Positions 33,169 through 41,947 of a DNA stretch of 64,000 bases are shown in pieces (position 1 is the first letter of the stretch; each line of letters starts with the position of its first letter). The notes beneath the pieces are model-generated. The model made no database searches, was not told the origin of the DNA, and was given only the letters and a program-made list of their open reading frames with translations. The position numbers and the translations under genes are program-made. The DNA is taken from contig NZ_CP023695.1 of the NCBI RefSeq assembly GCF_008704395.1, forward strand, positions 248,001 to 312,000, read 5' to 3'. The DNA comes from Streptomyces alboniger (lineage in GTDB: Bacteria; Actinomycetota; Actinomycetes; Streptomycetales; Streptomycetaceae).

Positions 33169-34290
33169 CTAACCGGCCTTCTTCTTGTCGAACCAGATGG
33201 TCGCCGCCGTGGGGACCAGTCCGGCCCAGAAGAGGAGTTGGGGCACGGCCCGGTCCGTCCAGGGGATCTCGGCGATCAGCACGGCGCACGCCATGGCACA
33301 GGCCGCCTGGGCCATGACGACACGGGCCCAGCGGCCGCGGCGGATCAGGGAACGGACGTTGAGCTGGACGCCCGTACGCAGTCGGCGGTAGCGGCGCCAG
33401 GCCCCGAAGGCCCAGATCACGGCCATGATGAACAGGAACCACAGGCGCTGGCCGACAGGGATGGGCAGCTCGGGGGCGGGCCGGTCGTCCGAGGGGAAGA
33501 CGTCGACCATGGCGCCCGCCAGGCCCACACAGAGCAGGGCGAGCCAGCGCGTGCCGCGCAGGAGGCGGTAGGTGGCATGGTCGAGTTGCTGCCGCATGTC
33601 GGCGGAGTCCGGCTCGACGGCGAGAGCGTCCGCGTACAGCTCGGCGGCCTCGCCGGCTCCCACGCCCGGCGCCCGGGCCGCCTTACTCGTCTGGCGGGCG
33701 AGCGCCTCCGCGTGGTGGGGGTCGATGCGGAGGATGGCCTCGTCGAGCATGTCGGAGACCGTGCCGTTTCCGGCCATGCTGGCGATGCGGTGCGCGATCT
33801 CGTGGGCGTAGACGTCCTCGGGGCCCAGCCGGAGCGCCTCCATCGCGACGTCAGCTGCTTCGCGGGTGACGCGGTCGATGGCCTCGGCGGTGAGTTGCCG
33901 GGCGCCGCTCTCCTGGCTGTAACGGACCAGCGCCTCGCGCCACATGGCGTCGGCGAGCATGGCGTGGGCGAACGAGTCCTCGGGGGCGACACGGATCAGC
34001 TCGCGCAGTACGGGCTGGACCTTGAGCCAGCCGTTGTCGCGCACCATCGCCTGGGCGCGCAGGCGCAGCGCGCCGTAGTCCTCGGGGGCCAGCCTGAGGG
34101 CCTCGTCGGCCGCCGCCGTCGCGTCCTTGGGCCGATCCTGGCTGAGGTGGCAGTAGCCGATCTTGACCCAGGCGCGCAGGTCGCCGGGGTCCTCGGCGAG
34201 GTGGCCGGCCAGGAGTGCCAGGGCCTGGTCATAACGGTCGAGCTCGATCAGGGCCTGGGCCTTCTCGACGGTCGGGTGCAGCGTGCTCAC
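33169..34290 (-). CDS. TPR protein with C-terminal membrane helices
   Basis: A 373-residue protein. The N-terminal two thirds are tetratricopeptide repeats (VEKAQALIELDRYDQALALLAGHLAEDPGDLRAWVKIGYCH, DATAAADEALRLAPEDYGALRLRA, AADVAMEALRLGPEDVYAHEIAHRI). The last third has four hydrophobic segments (WLALLCVGLAGAMVDVF, LWFLFIMAVIWAFGAW, VVMAQAACAMACAVLIAEI, LLFWAGLVPTAATIWF) and ends in DKKKAG. Its GTG start overlaps the stop of the AAA+ gene (GTGA), so both are made together and probably act together at the membrane. Partner proteins unknown. Confidence 0.8.
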   Translation of the reverse strand: MSTLHPTVEKAQALIELDRYDQALALLAGHLAEDPGDLRAWVKIGYCHLSQDRPKDATAAADEALRLAPEDYGALRLRAQAMVRDNGWLKVQPVLRELIRVAPEDSFAHAMLADAMWREALVRYSQESGARQLTAEAIDRVTREAADVAMEALRLGPEDVYAHEIAHRIASMAGNGTVSDMLDEAILRIDPHHAEALARQTSKAARAPGVGAGEAAELYADALAVEPDSADMRQQLDHATYRLLRGTRWLALLCVGLAGAMVDVFPSDDRPAPELPIPVGQRLWFLFIMAVIWAFGAWRRYRRLRTGVQLNVRSLIRRGRWARVVMAQAACAMACAVLIAEIPWTDRAVPQLLFWAGLVPTAATIWFDKKKAG

Positions 34291-35648
34291 AGCTTCCGCT
34301 TCTTCTTCAGGTAGGTGATCAAGTCGTCGTACGCGCCGCCGTCGTTCGCGTACATGGCGACGTTGCGCGCCGACGCGAACCACGGCTCGGTGGACGGGAC
34401 GGTCTGCTTCGCGGCGTTCAGCAGGTCCCGCATGCCGATCATGCGGACCGTGCCGGTGCGCGCCGACTCCAGCAGGGCGCTCTCGGCCGCCGCCTCGCAC
34501 AGGTGGGCCAGGTCGGCGCCGGACAGGCCGTCCGTGGCTTTGACGAGCTTGCCCAAGTCGATGTTCTCGACGGGGCGTTCCTGGAGGTGGTAGCGGAGGA
34601 TGCTCTCGCGTGCCGGGGCGTCGGGCGGCAGGACGAGCAGGGTGCGGTCGAGGCGGCCGGGCCGGCGCAGGGCGATGTCCACGTCCCAGGGGGCGTTGGT
34701 CGCGGCGAGCACGAAGACGCCTTCGTTGGCCGCGGAGTCGATGCCGTCCAGCTCGGTCAGGAGCTGGTTGACGGTGTTGCGCATGCCGCTGTGCTGAGTG
34801 CGGCTGCGCTTGGCGCCGAGCGCGTCGAGTTCGTCGAGGAAGATGACGCAGGGCGCCTGGCGGCGGGCGGTCTGGAAGATCTCGTGCATGTTGCGCTCGG
34901 AGTTGCCGATCCACATGTCGAGGACGTCGTTGACCGACACGGACAGGAAACCCGCCCCGAGTTCACCGGCGATGGCGCGGGCGATGAACGTCTTGCCGCA
35001 GCCGGGCGGCCCGTACAGGAGGAGCCCGCCGCGCAGGCTCTTGCCGTACAGCTTGCGCAGCTCGGGGTTGCGCATCGGGGCGAGGAACGCCGCCTCCAGG
35101 CGCTCCTTGACCTCGTGCATGCCGCCGACGTCCGCCAGGCGGATCGTGCCGGGAGTGTCGACGTCCCAGGCAGCGGCGCCCTCGGGGTCGCCGCTGCCGT
35201 CGGTGGCCAGGGGGGTCTCGACGAAGCGGGGCGGGATCACGTCGCCGACCTGGTCCGCGGCGGCACGCCAGTCGAAACCGGTGCGGGTCCGGGGGCCCGC
35301 GGGTTCGGTTCCCGTGGCTTCGGTTCCTGCGGGTTCGGTCGCCGGGTGTTCGGCCGCCGGGTGTTCGGTCGCTGCCGGTCCGGTCGCCGTGGCGGGCGGG
35401 AGCGGCTGCGGCGGCGGGGCCTCGGCGGCAGGCCCGGCGGCGGGCACGCCCATCGCGCGGGCCATCAGCGCACGGGCCTGGCCGTCGCCCGGCGCGTGCT
35501 GCAAGGCGACGGCCACCTCCGCGACGGCGGCGTCCGGCTGCCCGGCGTCCAGCATCAATTCGGCCAGGTGCAGCCGCAGCGGTACGTCGGCGGGCGCCGC
35601 CTCAACGGCCGTACGCAAGCTTCGTATCAGGGGGGAGTCCTCGGACAT
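34287..35648 (-). CDS. AAA+ ATPase with N-terminal TPR (Cdc48/FtsH-like module)
   Basis: A 453-residue ATPase. Residues 1-65 resemble a TPR pair (LRLHLAELMLDAGQPDAAVAEVAVALQHAPGD), followed by a Pro/Ala/Thr/Glu repeat linker. The AAA+ module has Walker A GPPGCGKTFIARAIA, Walker B CVIFLDELDALG, sensor 1 VLAATNAPWDVD, the Arg fingers of ALRRPGRLDR and sensor 2 GLSGADLAHLCEAA. This is the Cdc48/FtsH/katanin branch, without a protease or second ring. A TAAAGT hexamer ends six bases before the ATG, so the mRNA may be leaderless. It overlaps a TPR membrane protein gene; a remodelling or chaperone role at the membrane is inferred. Confidence 0.88.
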   Translation of the reverse strand: MSEDSPLIRSLRTAVEAAPADVPLRLHLAELMLDAGQPDAAVAEVAVALQHAPGDGQARALMARAMGVPAAGPAAEAPPPQPLPPATATGPAATEHPAAEHPATEPAGTEATGTEPAGPRTRTGFDWRAAADQVGDVIPPRFVETPLATDGSGDPEGAAAWDVDTPGTIRLADVGGMHEVKERLEAAFLAPMRNPELRKLYGKSLRGGLLLYGPPGCGKTFIARAIAGELGAGFLSVSVNDVLDMWIGNSERNMHEIFQTARRQAPCVIFLDELDALGAKRSRTQHSGMRNTVNQLLTELDGIDSAANEGVFVLAATNAPWDVDIALRRPGRLDRTLLVLPPDAPARESILRYHLQERPVENIDLGKLVKATDGLSGADLAHLCEAAAESALLESARTGTVRMIGMRDLLNAAKQTVPSTEPWFASARNVAMYANDGGAYDDLITYLKKKRKL

Positions 35649-35767
35649 GCGGCTACTTTATGTACACGTTCTCCCCGGCCCGCCCCCGGGATGGGTCAGC
35701 CCGCCGTCAGCGGTCCGCGTCAGACTTCGGCCAACGAACGGATCCACCGGAGGGACAGGAAGATCCC

Positions 35768-36235
<468 letters not shown>

Positions 36236-36240
36236 CGGAG

Positions 36241-36726
36241 ATGACGCGGACGACCGGCATGACGAATGAGGGGACATCGGCGCCGCGGGAGCGGCATGGT
36301 GGAGGACGCCGTACCGCCGGGGCCGCGCTGCTGGCCGCGGCGATGACCGCGATGTTCCTGCCCGCGACCGCTTCGGCTACGGCTTCGGCGGGGCCCGTCT
36401 GCTACGTCCGGGACGGCGTGCGGCACACGGACGTCAAGGGCCACACGTACACCAAGGACCTGTACTGCGAGAACGCGGTGGCGGACGTCTTCGCCACCCC
36501 GGAGGTCTACGGAACGGTCATCGCCAAGCTGAAGACCTCACCGAGCTGGTTCGTGTGCTGGGAGAGCGGCGACCTGCACCAGGGCGGCAACCGCATCTGG
36601 TACTACACGCAGGGCGACGAGGTGACCAACTGGCCGCTGTGGAAGGGCTGGGGGTACGTCCCGGCGTTCCGCATCGAGACCGAGCCCGACCCGTTCCCCG
36701 GCGTACCGGCATGCATGCCCAGCTGA
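36241..36726 (+). CDS. secreted four-cysteine protein, paralogue 2
   Basis: A 161-residue protein with a Sec signal (GAALLAAAMTAMFLPATASA) and the same mature domain: VCYVRDGVRHTDVKG, DLYCENAVADVF, SPSWFVCWESGDLHQGGN, IWYYTQGDE, GWGYVPA, DPFPGVPACMPS. Cys spacing equals its neighbours. The start is unclear: GTG 36220, ATG 36226, GTG 36232 and ATG 36241 are in frame; 36241 is preferred because GGGGG lies about 8 bases before it. It starts 5 bases after paralogue 1 ends, so one transcript is likely. Confidence 0.73.
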   Translation: MTRTTGMTNEGTSAPRERHGGGRRTAGAALLAAAMTAMFLPATASATASAGPVCYVRDGVRHTDVKGHTYTKDLYCENAVADVFATPEVYGTVIAKLKTSPSWFVCWESGDLHQGGNRIWYYTQGDEVTNWPLWKGWGYVPAFRIETEPDPFPGVPACMPS

Positions 36727-36776
36727 CCGGCCCCTCCCCCACTGACGTTCCGCCAACCGACTTCAGGAGTGAACCC

Positions 36777-37250
36777 GTGGCACTTTCCCAGGTGGCACGA
36801 CGCGGACGGATCGCCGTGTCGGCCCTCATCCTCACTGCGGCGGCCGCCGCCTGGCCCGCGGCCCCCGCCACGGCGGCCACCGGCCCGACCTCGGCCGACG
36901 CCACGACCTCGGCGGACGTGACCTGCGTCCTGCGGCCCGGCATCGTCCACAAGGACACGCTCGGGAACACCTTCACCGGCGACCTCTACTGCGCCAACGC
37001 CCCGGGAGACCTCTACGGGCGCCCGGCCTTCGACGCCCCCGTGACGGGGCGCCTCAAGACCACCCAGAGCTGGTTCGTGTGCTATTCGATCGGGGAGGCC
37101 CACAAGGGCGGGAACAACATCTGGTACTACACACAGGGCGACGAGACGGTGAACCTGCCCGGCCTCAAGGCGTGGGGCAACATGCCCGCCAGCAGCGTCC
37201 TCACCAGCACCGACCCGTTCCCCGGGCTGCCCCGTTGCCCCTGGCACTGA
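36777..37250 (+). CDS. secreted four-cysteine protein, paralogue 3
   Basis: A 157-residue exported protein. Signal peptide about residues 1-33 (VSALILTAAAAAWPAAPATAA). The mature domain repeats the family pattern: VTCVLRPGIVHKDTLGN, DLYCANAPGDLYGRP, TQSWFVCYSIGEAHKGGN, IWYYTQGDE, AWGNMPA, DPFPGLPRCPWH. Trp after the third Cys is replaced by Tyr. GTG 36777 has AGGAG eight bases upstream. Third in the tandem row; function unknown. Confidence 0.75.
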   Translation: MALSQVARRGRIAVSALILTAAAAAWPAAPATAATGPTSADATTSADVTCVLRPGIVHKDTLGNTFTGDLYCANAPGDLYGRPAFDAPVTGRLKTTQSWFVCYSIGEAHKGGNNIWYYTQGDETVNLPGLKAWGNMPASSVLTSTDPFPGLPRCPWH

Positions 37251-37303
37251 GCGCCCCCGTGCCGCCGGGCGCCACCCGCGCCCTGATCACCTAGACTCGG
37301 CCA

Positions 37304-37924
37304 ATGGCGAAGTACTTCGACGTGCACCCCGACAATCCCCAGCGGCGCAGCATCACCAGCGCGGTCGACAGCATCCGCTCCGGCGCGCTCATCGCGTACC
37401 CCACGGACTCCTGTTACGCGCTGGGATGCCAGCTCGGCAGCCGTGACGGCATCAACCGGATCCGTACGATCCGTGACCTGGACGAGCGCCACCACTTCAC
37501 GCTCGTATGCCAGAACTTCGCGCAGCTGGGTCAGTTCGTCCATCTCGACAACGACGTGTTCCGCACCATCAAGGCCACCACCCCCGGCCGCTACACCTTC
37601 ATCCTCCCCGCGACCAAGGAAGTCCCCCGCCAGCTGCTGCACCCGAAGAAGAAGACCGTCGGGGTCCGCATCCCCGACCACACGGTCACCCAGGCGCTCC
37701 TCGCCGAACTGGGCGAACCGCTGCTCTCCAGCACGCTGCTGCTGCCCGACGAGGACGAGCCGCTCACCCAGGGCTGGGACATCAAGGAGCGGCTCGACCA
37801 CGTCGTGGACGTCGTCATCGACTCCGGTGACTGCGGCACCGAGCCGACGACCGTCATCGACTTCTCCAGCGGCGAGGCCGAGGTCGTACGGCACGGCGCG
37901 GGCGACACCACGCGGTTCGCGTAG
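37304..37924 (+). CDS. Sua5/YciO/YrdC-domain protein
   Basis: A 206-residue protein that is one YrdC domain: ITSAVDSIRSGALIAYPTDSCYALGCQ at the nucleotide/threonine pocket, IRTIRDLDERHHFTLVCQN with the K-x-R-like basic patch, TPGRYTFILPATKEVP and KKKTVGVRIPDH. Members make threonylcarbamoyl-AMP for tRNA t6A; this one resembles YciO more than TsaC (for example KKKTVGVRIP), so the pathway role is less sure. A TAGACT -10 box (37292-37297) ends six bases before ATG, which suggests a leaderless mRNA. Confidence 0.85.
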   Translation: MAKYFDVHPDNPQRRSITSAVDSIRSGALIAYPTDSCYALGCQLGSRDGINRIRTIRDLDERHHFTLVCQNFAQLGQFVHLDNDVFRTIKATTPGRYTFILPATKEVPRQLLHPKKKTVGVRIPDHTVTQALLAELGEPLLSSTLLLPDEDEPLTQGWDIKERLDHVVDVVIDSGDCGTEPTTVIDFSSGEAEVVRHGAGDTTRFA

Positions 37925-37987
37925 CGGCCAGGGATCAGGCCGCGCACGGTCGAAGGCCGTACGTGATGGAGGGAACCGTCCCGTCGG

Positions 37988-38167
37988 TCAGCGGCGCCGA
38001 CGGCTCTGCGGGGACCATCCGGCGCCGAGGCCGGCGAGGTGCAGCGCGGCCAGCGTCAGGCCGAGAAGCAGCAGGCTGGTGTTGCCGAAGAAGATGTTGG
38101 TCGAGGTCTCGGTGAGGTGCAGGATCCAGGCTACGGCGAACACGACTGCGGCGGCGATAGCGAGCAC
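37988..38167 (-). CDS. small membrane protein (59 aa)
   Basis: A short gene starting at GTG 38167, with AAGGAG six bases upstream and a TGA at 37990-37988. The product begins VLAIAAAVVFAVAWILHL and has two hydrophobic helices separated by TETSTNIFFGNTS, ending in a basic tail SPQSRRRR. The clean ribosome site and helix-loop-helix pattern support a real gene. It matches the style of tiny hydrophobic streptomycete proteins; function unknown. Confidence 0.7.
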   Translation of the reverse strand: MLAIAAAVVFAVAWILHLTETSTNIFFGNTSLLLLGLTLAALHLAGLGAGWSPQSRRRR

Positions 38168-38247
38168 GGTTACTCCTTCGGGCAGCGCGGACCGACGCCG
38201 CGCGGCGATACGGGGGGTGGCTCACGGGCCGGTTTCCCCCGGGCGGC

Positions 38248-38272
38248 CCGTCTATGCACCCGTCTACGCACC
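38248..38272 (+). repeat. tandem 12-bp repeat upstream of the ANTAR-GAF gene
   Basis: CCGTCTATGCACC and CCGTCTACGCACC follow each other with a 12-base period, sharing one base. They lie in the 241-base divergent gap between the small membrane protein and ANTAR-GAF genes and could be regulator half-sites. Confidence 0.4.
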
Positions 38273-38408
38273 GGTCTCCAGGGGCGCCATGACAGCTCGG
38301 AAAGGACCCCGCTACTGTCAGTTCCATGTGCGTGGGGAACAGGCCCGTCTCGTGGGCCGGGCCGAAGCACGAGGAACCGGTTCCGAGCGCACCGCGGGAG
38401 AGAGCGAC

Positions 38409-39290
38409 ATGACGGATCACCAGCCCGAACCCCGGGCCGAGGACGAGCGGGACGACGAGTCCTCCCCCGGCCTGCGGGAGGCGAGACGGCTAGCCGCCCA
38501 GGCGCGACAGCTACAGAACCAGGTGACCGAGCTGGAGGTGCAGGTACGCGCGCGCCCCAAGATCGCGTTGGCCGAGGGCATCCTGGTCGAGCGGTACGGC
38601 CTCGCGGACGCGGACGCGGCGTTCGCGCTGATGCGCCAGGCATCCCAGCGGGCCAACATCAAACTGCACCAGGTGGCCATCGCGGTCGCCCGCACGCCGG
38701 GCCCCGCTCAGGGCGCCACCGTGTGGTTCGGCACCCGGGAGCGGCGTCCGGCACCGCCGCTGACCAAGCTCGCCGCGGGCACGCTCGACGAGCGGAACCA
38801 GGGCGAGGTGCTCGGCGCCGCCCTGCGTCGCGTCCTCAACATCACCAGTACGAACATGGGCAACGTGCAGTTGGTCGAGGACGGCACGCTGCGCATGGAG
38901 AAGCACGCCGGGCTGCCCCGGCAGTTCACGGACTACTTCGCGTTCGTCGACGGCGGCACCGCCTGCTCGCGGGCCGCCGCCGCCAGCCACCAGGTCACCG
39001 TCAAGGAAATCGCCTCATCGCCCGGCTTCGACGACACCACCCGCCGCGTGATCCTCTCGGCGGGCAGCCGCGCCTGCCACAGCGTGCCCCTCGTCGACGA
39101 CACCGACACCGTGCACGGCGTCATCTCCTCCCACCACGCGCGCCCCTTGGCCGGCTTCACCCAGGCGCAGCTCAAGGCGCTGCACCACACGAGCCGTACC
39201 GTCGGCACGTGGATCGACTGGCACCAGCGCACGGTCCTTCTCGACGCCCTGGAAGACCTCCACCAGCTGGCTCTCGCCCAGCAGCGGTAG
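38409..39290 (+). CDS. ANTAR-GAF regulator
   Basis: A 293-residue protein. After a polar N-terminus and a helix (LREARRLAAQARQLQNQVTELEVQV), residues about 50-98 form an ANTAR RNA-binding domain: RPKIALAEGILVERYGLADADAAFALMRQASQRANIKLHQVAIAV. The C-terminal 190 residues form a GAF-like sensor (LGAALRRVLNITSTNMGNVQLVEDG, EIASSPGFDD, SRACHSVPLVDDTDTVHGVISSHH). Usually GAF precedes ANTAR; the order is reversed here. ANTAR proteins prevent transcription termination on target mRNAs. ATG 38409 has GGGAGAG upstream. The signal is unknown. Confidence 0.82.
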   Translation: MTDHQPEPRAEDERDDESSPGLREARRLAAQARQLQNQVTELEVQVRARPKIALAEGILVERYGLADADAAFALMRQASQRANIKLHQVAIAVARTPGPAQGATVWFGTRERRPAPPLTKLAAGTLDERNQGEVLGAALRRVLNITSTNMGNVQLVEDGTLRMEKHAGLPRQFTDYFAFVDGGTACSRAAAASHQVTVKEIASSPGFDDTTRRVILSAGSRACHSVPLVDDTDTVHGVISSHHARPLAGFTQAQLKALHHTSRTVGTWIDWHQRTVLLDALEDLHQLALAQQR

Positions 39291-39421
39291 CGGCACACCG
39301 CGGGGAGCAGCGCGCCGTCGAAGCGGCGGCCGAGGCGTTGCGGAATCTTCACGTAACGGCACTCTTCTCTTTCGTTTCCGGGGGCACCCGTCAGGGCGTC
39401 CTCAACGGAAAGGGGAGCGGC

Positions 39422-39643
39422 ATGATCGCGGTCGCCGTCCTGCTCCTGCCGGGGCTGGCGCTCCTGTTGTTCGTGACGGTGCGCCTGGAGGACGGGCTGT
39501 TCGACCCCAAAGGCCAGGCCTCTTCCGCCCGTCACGCCCGGCATGCCCGTCGGCACCATCTGCGCCTGATCCCCGGTGGTGGCGCGGGCGCGCCGGCGTC
39601 GTCGAGGGGCCACCGGTTCCTACGGGACCGGGACGCCGCCTGA
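39422..39643 (+). CDS. small single-helix membrane protein
   Basis: A 73-residue protein: one N-terminal helix (MIAVAVLLLPGLALLLFVTV), then a short acidic turn and a basic, Arg/His-rich cytoplasmic tail (RHARHARRHHLRL). GGGGAG stands before ATG 39422. A perfect terminator hairpin follows the stop, which supports a real gene. Function unknown. Confidence 0.6.
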   Translation: MIAVAVLLLPGLALLLFVTVRLEDGLFDPKGQASSARHARHARRHHLRLIPGGGAGAPASSRGHRFLRDRDAA

Positions 39644-39651
39644 ACAAAATA

Positions 39652-39694
39652 CGCGGCCGGGGTCCGGACGAATTCCGTCCGGACCCCGGCCGCG
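39652..39694. terminator. bidirectional terminator, 19-bp perfect stem
   Basis: CGCGGCCGGGGTCCGGACG (39652-39670) is the exact reverse complement of 39676-39694, with a 5-base loop. It lies between convergent small genes, 9 bases after one stop and 17 from the other, with AACAAAAT on one side. Confidence 0.9.
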
Positions 39695-39710
39695 GCCGTG
39701 CTGAGGATTT

Positions 39711-39881
39711 CTACCAGCGATACCAACGGCCTCGCCGGCCGCCCGCCCCCGTGGAACGCATCACGAAGCCCAGCAGCCACACGACGAGGACCACCGCCGC
39801 GATAAACCACAGGGCCTTCAGCGCGAATCCCGCACCGAAGAGAAGCAGGGCGAGCAGAAGAACAATCAGAAGGGGAACCAT
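39711..39881 (-). CDS. small hydrophobic protein (56 aa)
   Basis: A 56-residue protein with two closely packed helices, MVPLLIVLLLALLLFGAGFAL and FIAAVVLVVWLLGFVMR, and a basic Gly/Arg tail GAGGRRGRWYRW. GGAGG lies nine bases before ATG 39881. Similar very short 'hydrophobic proteins' are common in streptomycetes near stress-response genes. Function unknown. Confidence 0.75.
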   Translation of the reverse strand: MVPLLIVLLLALLLFGAGFALKALWFIAAVVLVVWLLGFVMRSTGAGGRRGRWYRW

Positions 39882-39977
39882 CGATATCAACCTCCAGTGC
39901 ACCGTGTGCCCCGGCCCCGCTCCCCTATGCACAGCTCGTCTTGGCGCGATGGTGAGGAGACGTGAAAGTCTACGGCC

Positions 39978-40238
39978 ATGACGATGAATGACTACGACCG
40001 TGTGCGCGCCGGGATCGAAGCCATGACGGCATACATTTCCGGCGAACAGGTAATGGACGAATACGTCGCGGAGAAACGAGCCGCCGACGGCAATCTCGAC
40101 CAAGTCGCCGACAGCGCGACCGCGTTGTGTGCCGCATTGCTCTTTCAGCTCGCCGAGATGACCGGAAAGACCCAGCACGAGGTGTTGCAGGAGCTGGCAC
40201 ACGGACTCAACCGCAACGAGGCCGAGCAGCGGGACTGA
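39978..40238 (+). CDS. small conserved hypothetical protein
   Basis: An 86-residue soluble, acidic, mostly helical protein (MNDYDRVRAGIEAMTAYISGEQVMDEYVAEKRAADG, LCAALLFQLAEMTGKTQHEVLQELAHGL). No catalytic motif. Starts at 39978, 39984 or 39987 are possible. Codon use differs slightly from the neighbours, with more AT-rich third positions in the first 40 codons. Function unknown. Confidence 0.65.
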   Translation: MTMNDYDRVRAGIEAMTAYISGEQVMDEYVAEKRAADGNLDQVADSATALCAALLFQLAEMTGKTQHEVLQELAHGLNRNEAEQRD

Positions 40239-40319
40239 CCGCACGGGTCCGATCTCGGTGGAGGCGGCGCCCGGTGAAGGCGGCTCACGTGCCGCGAACA
40301 CGCAAGAAGGAGCAGGCCC

Positions 40320-41258
40320 ATGGACAGTCCCCCGCCGACCGCGCACGGAGCGTGTGCCGGGTTTCCGCACGGGGACGGGGACGGCCGCGTGCCGGCGGCC
40401 GCGTCCTCGGACCGCCCCTCGGCGTGGGCGCTGCGCCGCGCGGCCCTGCGCCGCACTCCGGTGTCGATGTGGAACGACGACGTCTCGGACTGGGCCGCGG
40501 CGCTGACGTACTACGCGATCCTCGCTCTGCTCCCCGCCCTCCTCGTCACGGTCAGCCTGATCAGCCTGGTGAGCCCCGCCACGACCGAGTCGCTCATCGC
40601 CGAGGTCACGGACTGGGCGCCCGCGGAGTCGGGCCGTTCCTTGCACGAGGCGCTCAGCGAGATGGCCGACGCCCGTTCCGCGGCGCTCACGGTGGTGATC
40701 GCGGGCGCGGTCAGCGCCCTGTGGTCCGCTTCGAGTTACTCGGCCGTGTTCCGGCGGGCGCTGCACGCGATGCACGGCGAGGAGGACTGCCGGCCCGCTC
40801 TGCGCAAGGCGCACCGCGTCCTGATGACCGCGCTGACGCTCCTGGCGCTGCTGGTCACCAGTGCGCTGCTGCTCGTCCTGAGCGGCCCGCTCGCCGAAGG
40901 GCTCGGGCGGCGCGTCGGCGTCGGCGGCGCGGGACAGACCGCCTGGAACGTCCTGAAATGGCCTGCTCTGGTCTGCCTGGTGGCGATGCTCGTGCTCGTG
41001 CTCTTCCGCAACGCGCCGCCCGCCGCCCGCGGTTGGCGTCAGATCCTGCCGGGCGGGGTGCTCGCCGCGCTGCTCTGGCTGCTCTCCTCGGGCCTGTTCA
41101 CGTGGTACGCGTCGGGGTTCGGCAGCTACGGAAAGCTCTACGGCTCGCTCGCGGGCGTGGTCGTCTTCCTGGTGTGGCTGTGGGTGTCCCATCTGGCGCT
41201 GCTCGCCGGGGCGCAGTTCACCGTGGAACTGGCCCGCGCGCGGGCCGCCGCCCGGTGA
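40320..41258 (+). CDS. YihY/BrkB-family membrane protein
   Basis: A 312-residue protein with about six hydrophobic helices and the YihY family signature: WNDDVSDWAAALTYYAILALLPALLVTVSLISLV near the start, ALWSASSYSAVFRRALHAMHG in the middle and FTWYASGFGSYGKLYGSLAGVVVFLVWLWVSHLALLAGAQFTVEL at the end. AAGGAG precedes ATG 40320. The family was once called RNase BN but is not one; the role in the membrane is unknown. Confidence 0.88.
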   Translation: MDSPPPTAHGACAGFPHGDGDGRVPAAASSDRPSAWALRRAALRRTPVSMWNDDVSDWAAALTYYAILALLPALLVTVSLISLVSPATTESLIAEVTDWAPAESGRSLHEALSEMADARSAALTVVIAGAVSALWSASSYSAVFRRALHAMHGEEDCRPALRKAHRVLMTALTLLALLVTSALLLVLSGPLAEGLGRRVGVGGAGQTAWNVLKWPALVCLVAMLVLVLFRNAPPAARGWRQILPGGVLAALLWLLSSGLFTWYASGFGSYGKLYGSLAGVVVFLVWLWVSHLALLAGAQFTVELARARAAAR

Positions 41259-41310
41259 CGGCGCTCAGGTAGCCGCCGGGGTCGGGCGCCGATCAGTTCG
41301 TACGGGGGTG

Positions 41311-41721
41311 TCAGGCGGCTCCGTCGTACGGGGTGACGCGGCGGTACGCGGCGCGTGCGGAGAGCAGGCGGGCCGTCGTCGTGCCGATGAGAGCCGCCGC
41401 CAGCAGGCAGGCCATCCAGCCGGGATCCCGGTGCCCCGCCCAGGAGATCTCCCCGGTGGGGTGGGTGGCGAAGAAGTTGAGCAGCGCCCAGCACAGCAGT
41501 GCCGTCCCCGGTGCCGCCGCGAACCGGCCCAGCATGCCGAGGACCGCGGCGAGCAGGGACAGCGCGGCCAGGGCGAGGCCGGTGCGGTCGAGGGCGCCGA
41601 GCAGGTCGAGCGTGCTCACCAGCACGAAGGACCCCCAGGAGGCCGCCGTCCAGACGAAGGGTGTGGCCAGGGGCTCGGGGACCGCCCTCGCGCCCTTGGC
41701 GACGTACCGCCACTCCACCAC
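41311..41721 (-). CDS. four-helix membrane protein, unknown
   Basis: A 136-residue protein with four helices (FVWTAASWGSFVLVSTLDLLGAL, TGLALAALSLLAAVLGMLGRF, GTALLCWALLNFFATHP, MACLLAAALIGTTTARLL). GTG 41721 has GGGGAGG eight bases upstream. The only distinctive string is FFATHPTGEISW between helices 3 and 4. It faces the BrkB gene tail to tail. Function unknown. Confidence 0.7.
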   Translation of the reverse strand: MVEWRYVAKGARAVPEPLATPFVWTAASWGSFVLVSTLDLLGALDRTGLALAALSLLAAVLGMLGRFAAAPGTALLCWALLNFFATHPTGEISWAGHRDPGWMACLLAAALIGTTTARLLSARAAYRRVTPYDGAA

Positions 41722-41947
41722 CGTCGGTTCCTCCCCACCACCGGGCGCCGGGCGCGACAACGGTCCCGGGCCCCTCCACAGCCAATTCCTCGAGCAGATT
41801 GTCGCACCACTTCCGAGGGGCGAGGAGGGGGCCGCCAGCCGCCGATGCGGACGGCTCCGCGCGCTTGGGACGCGCGGCTCGAGGAACCCGTCGGCGTTGG
41901 ACAGCGCGCGCCGCGACGGCGCCCAGCAGCCCGTACCGGAGGTAGCG

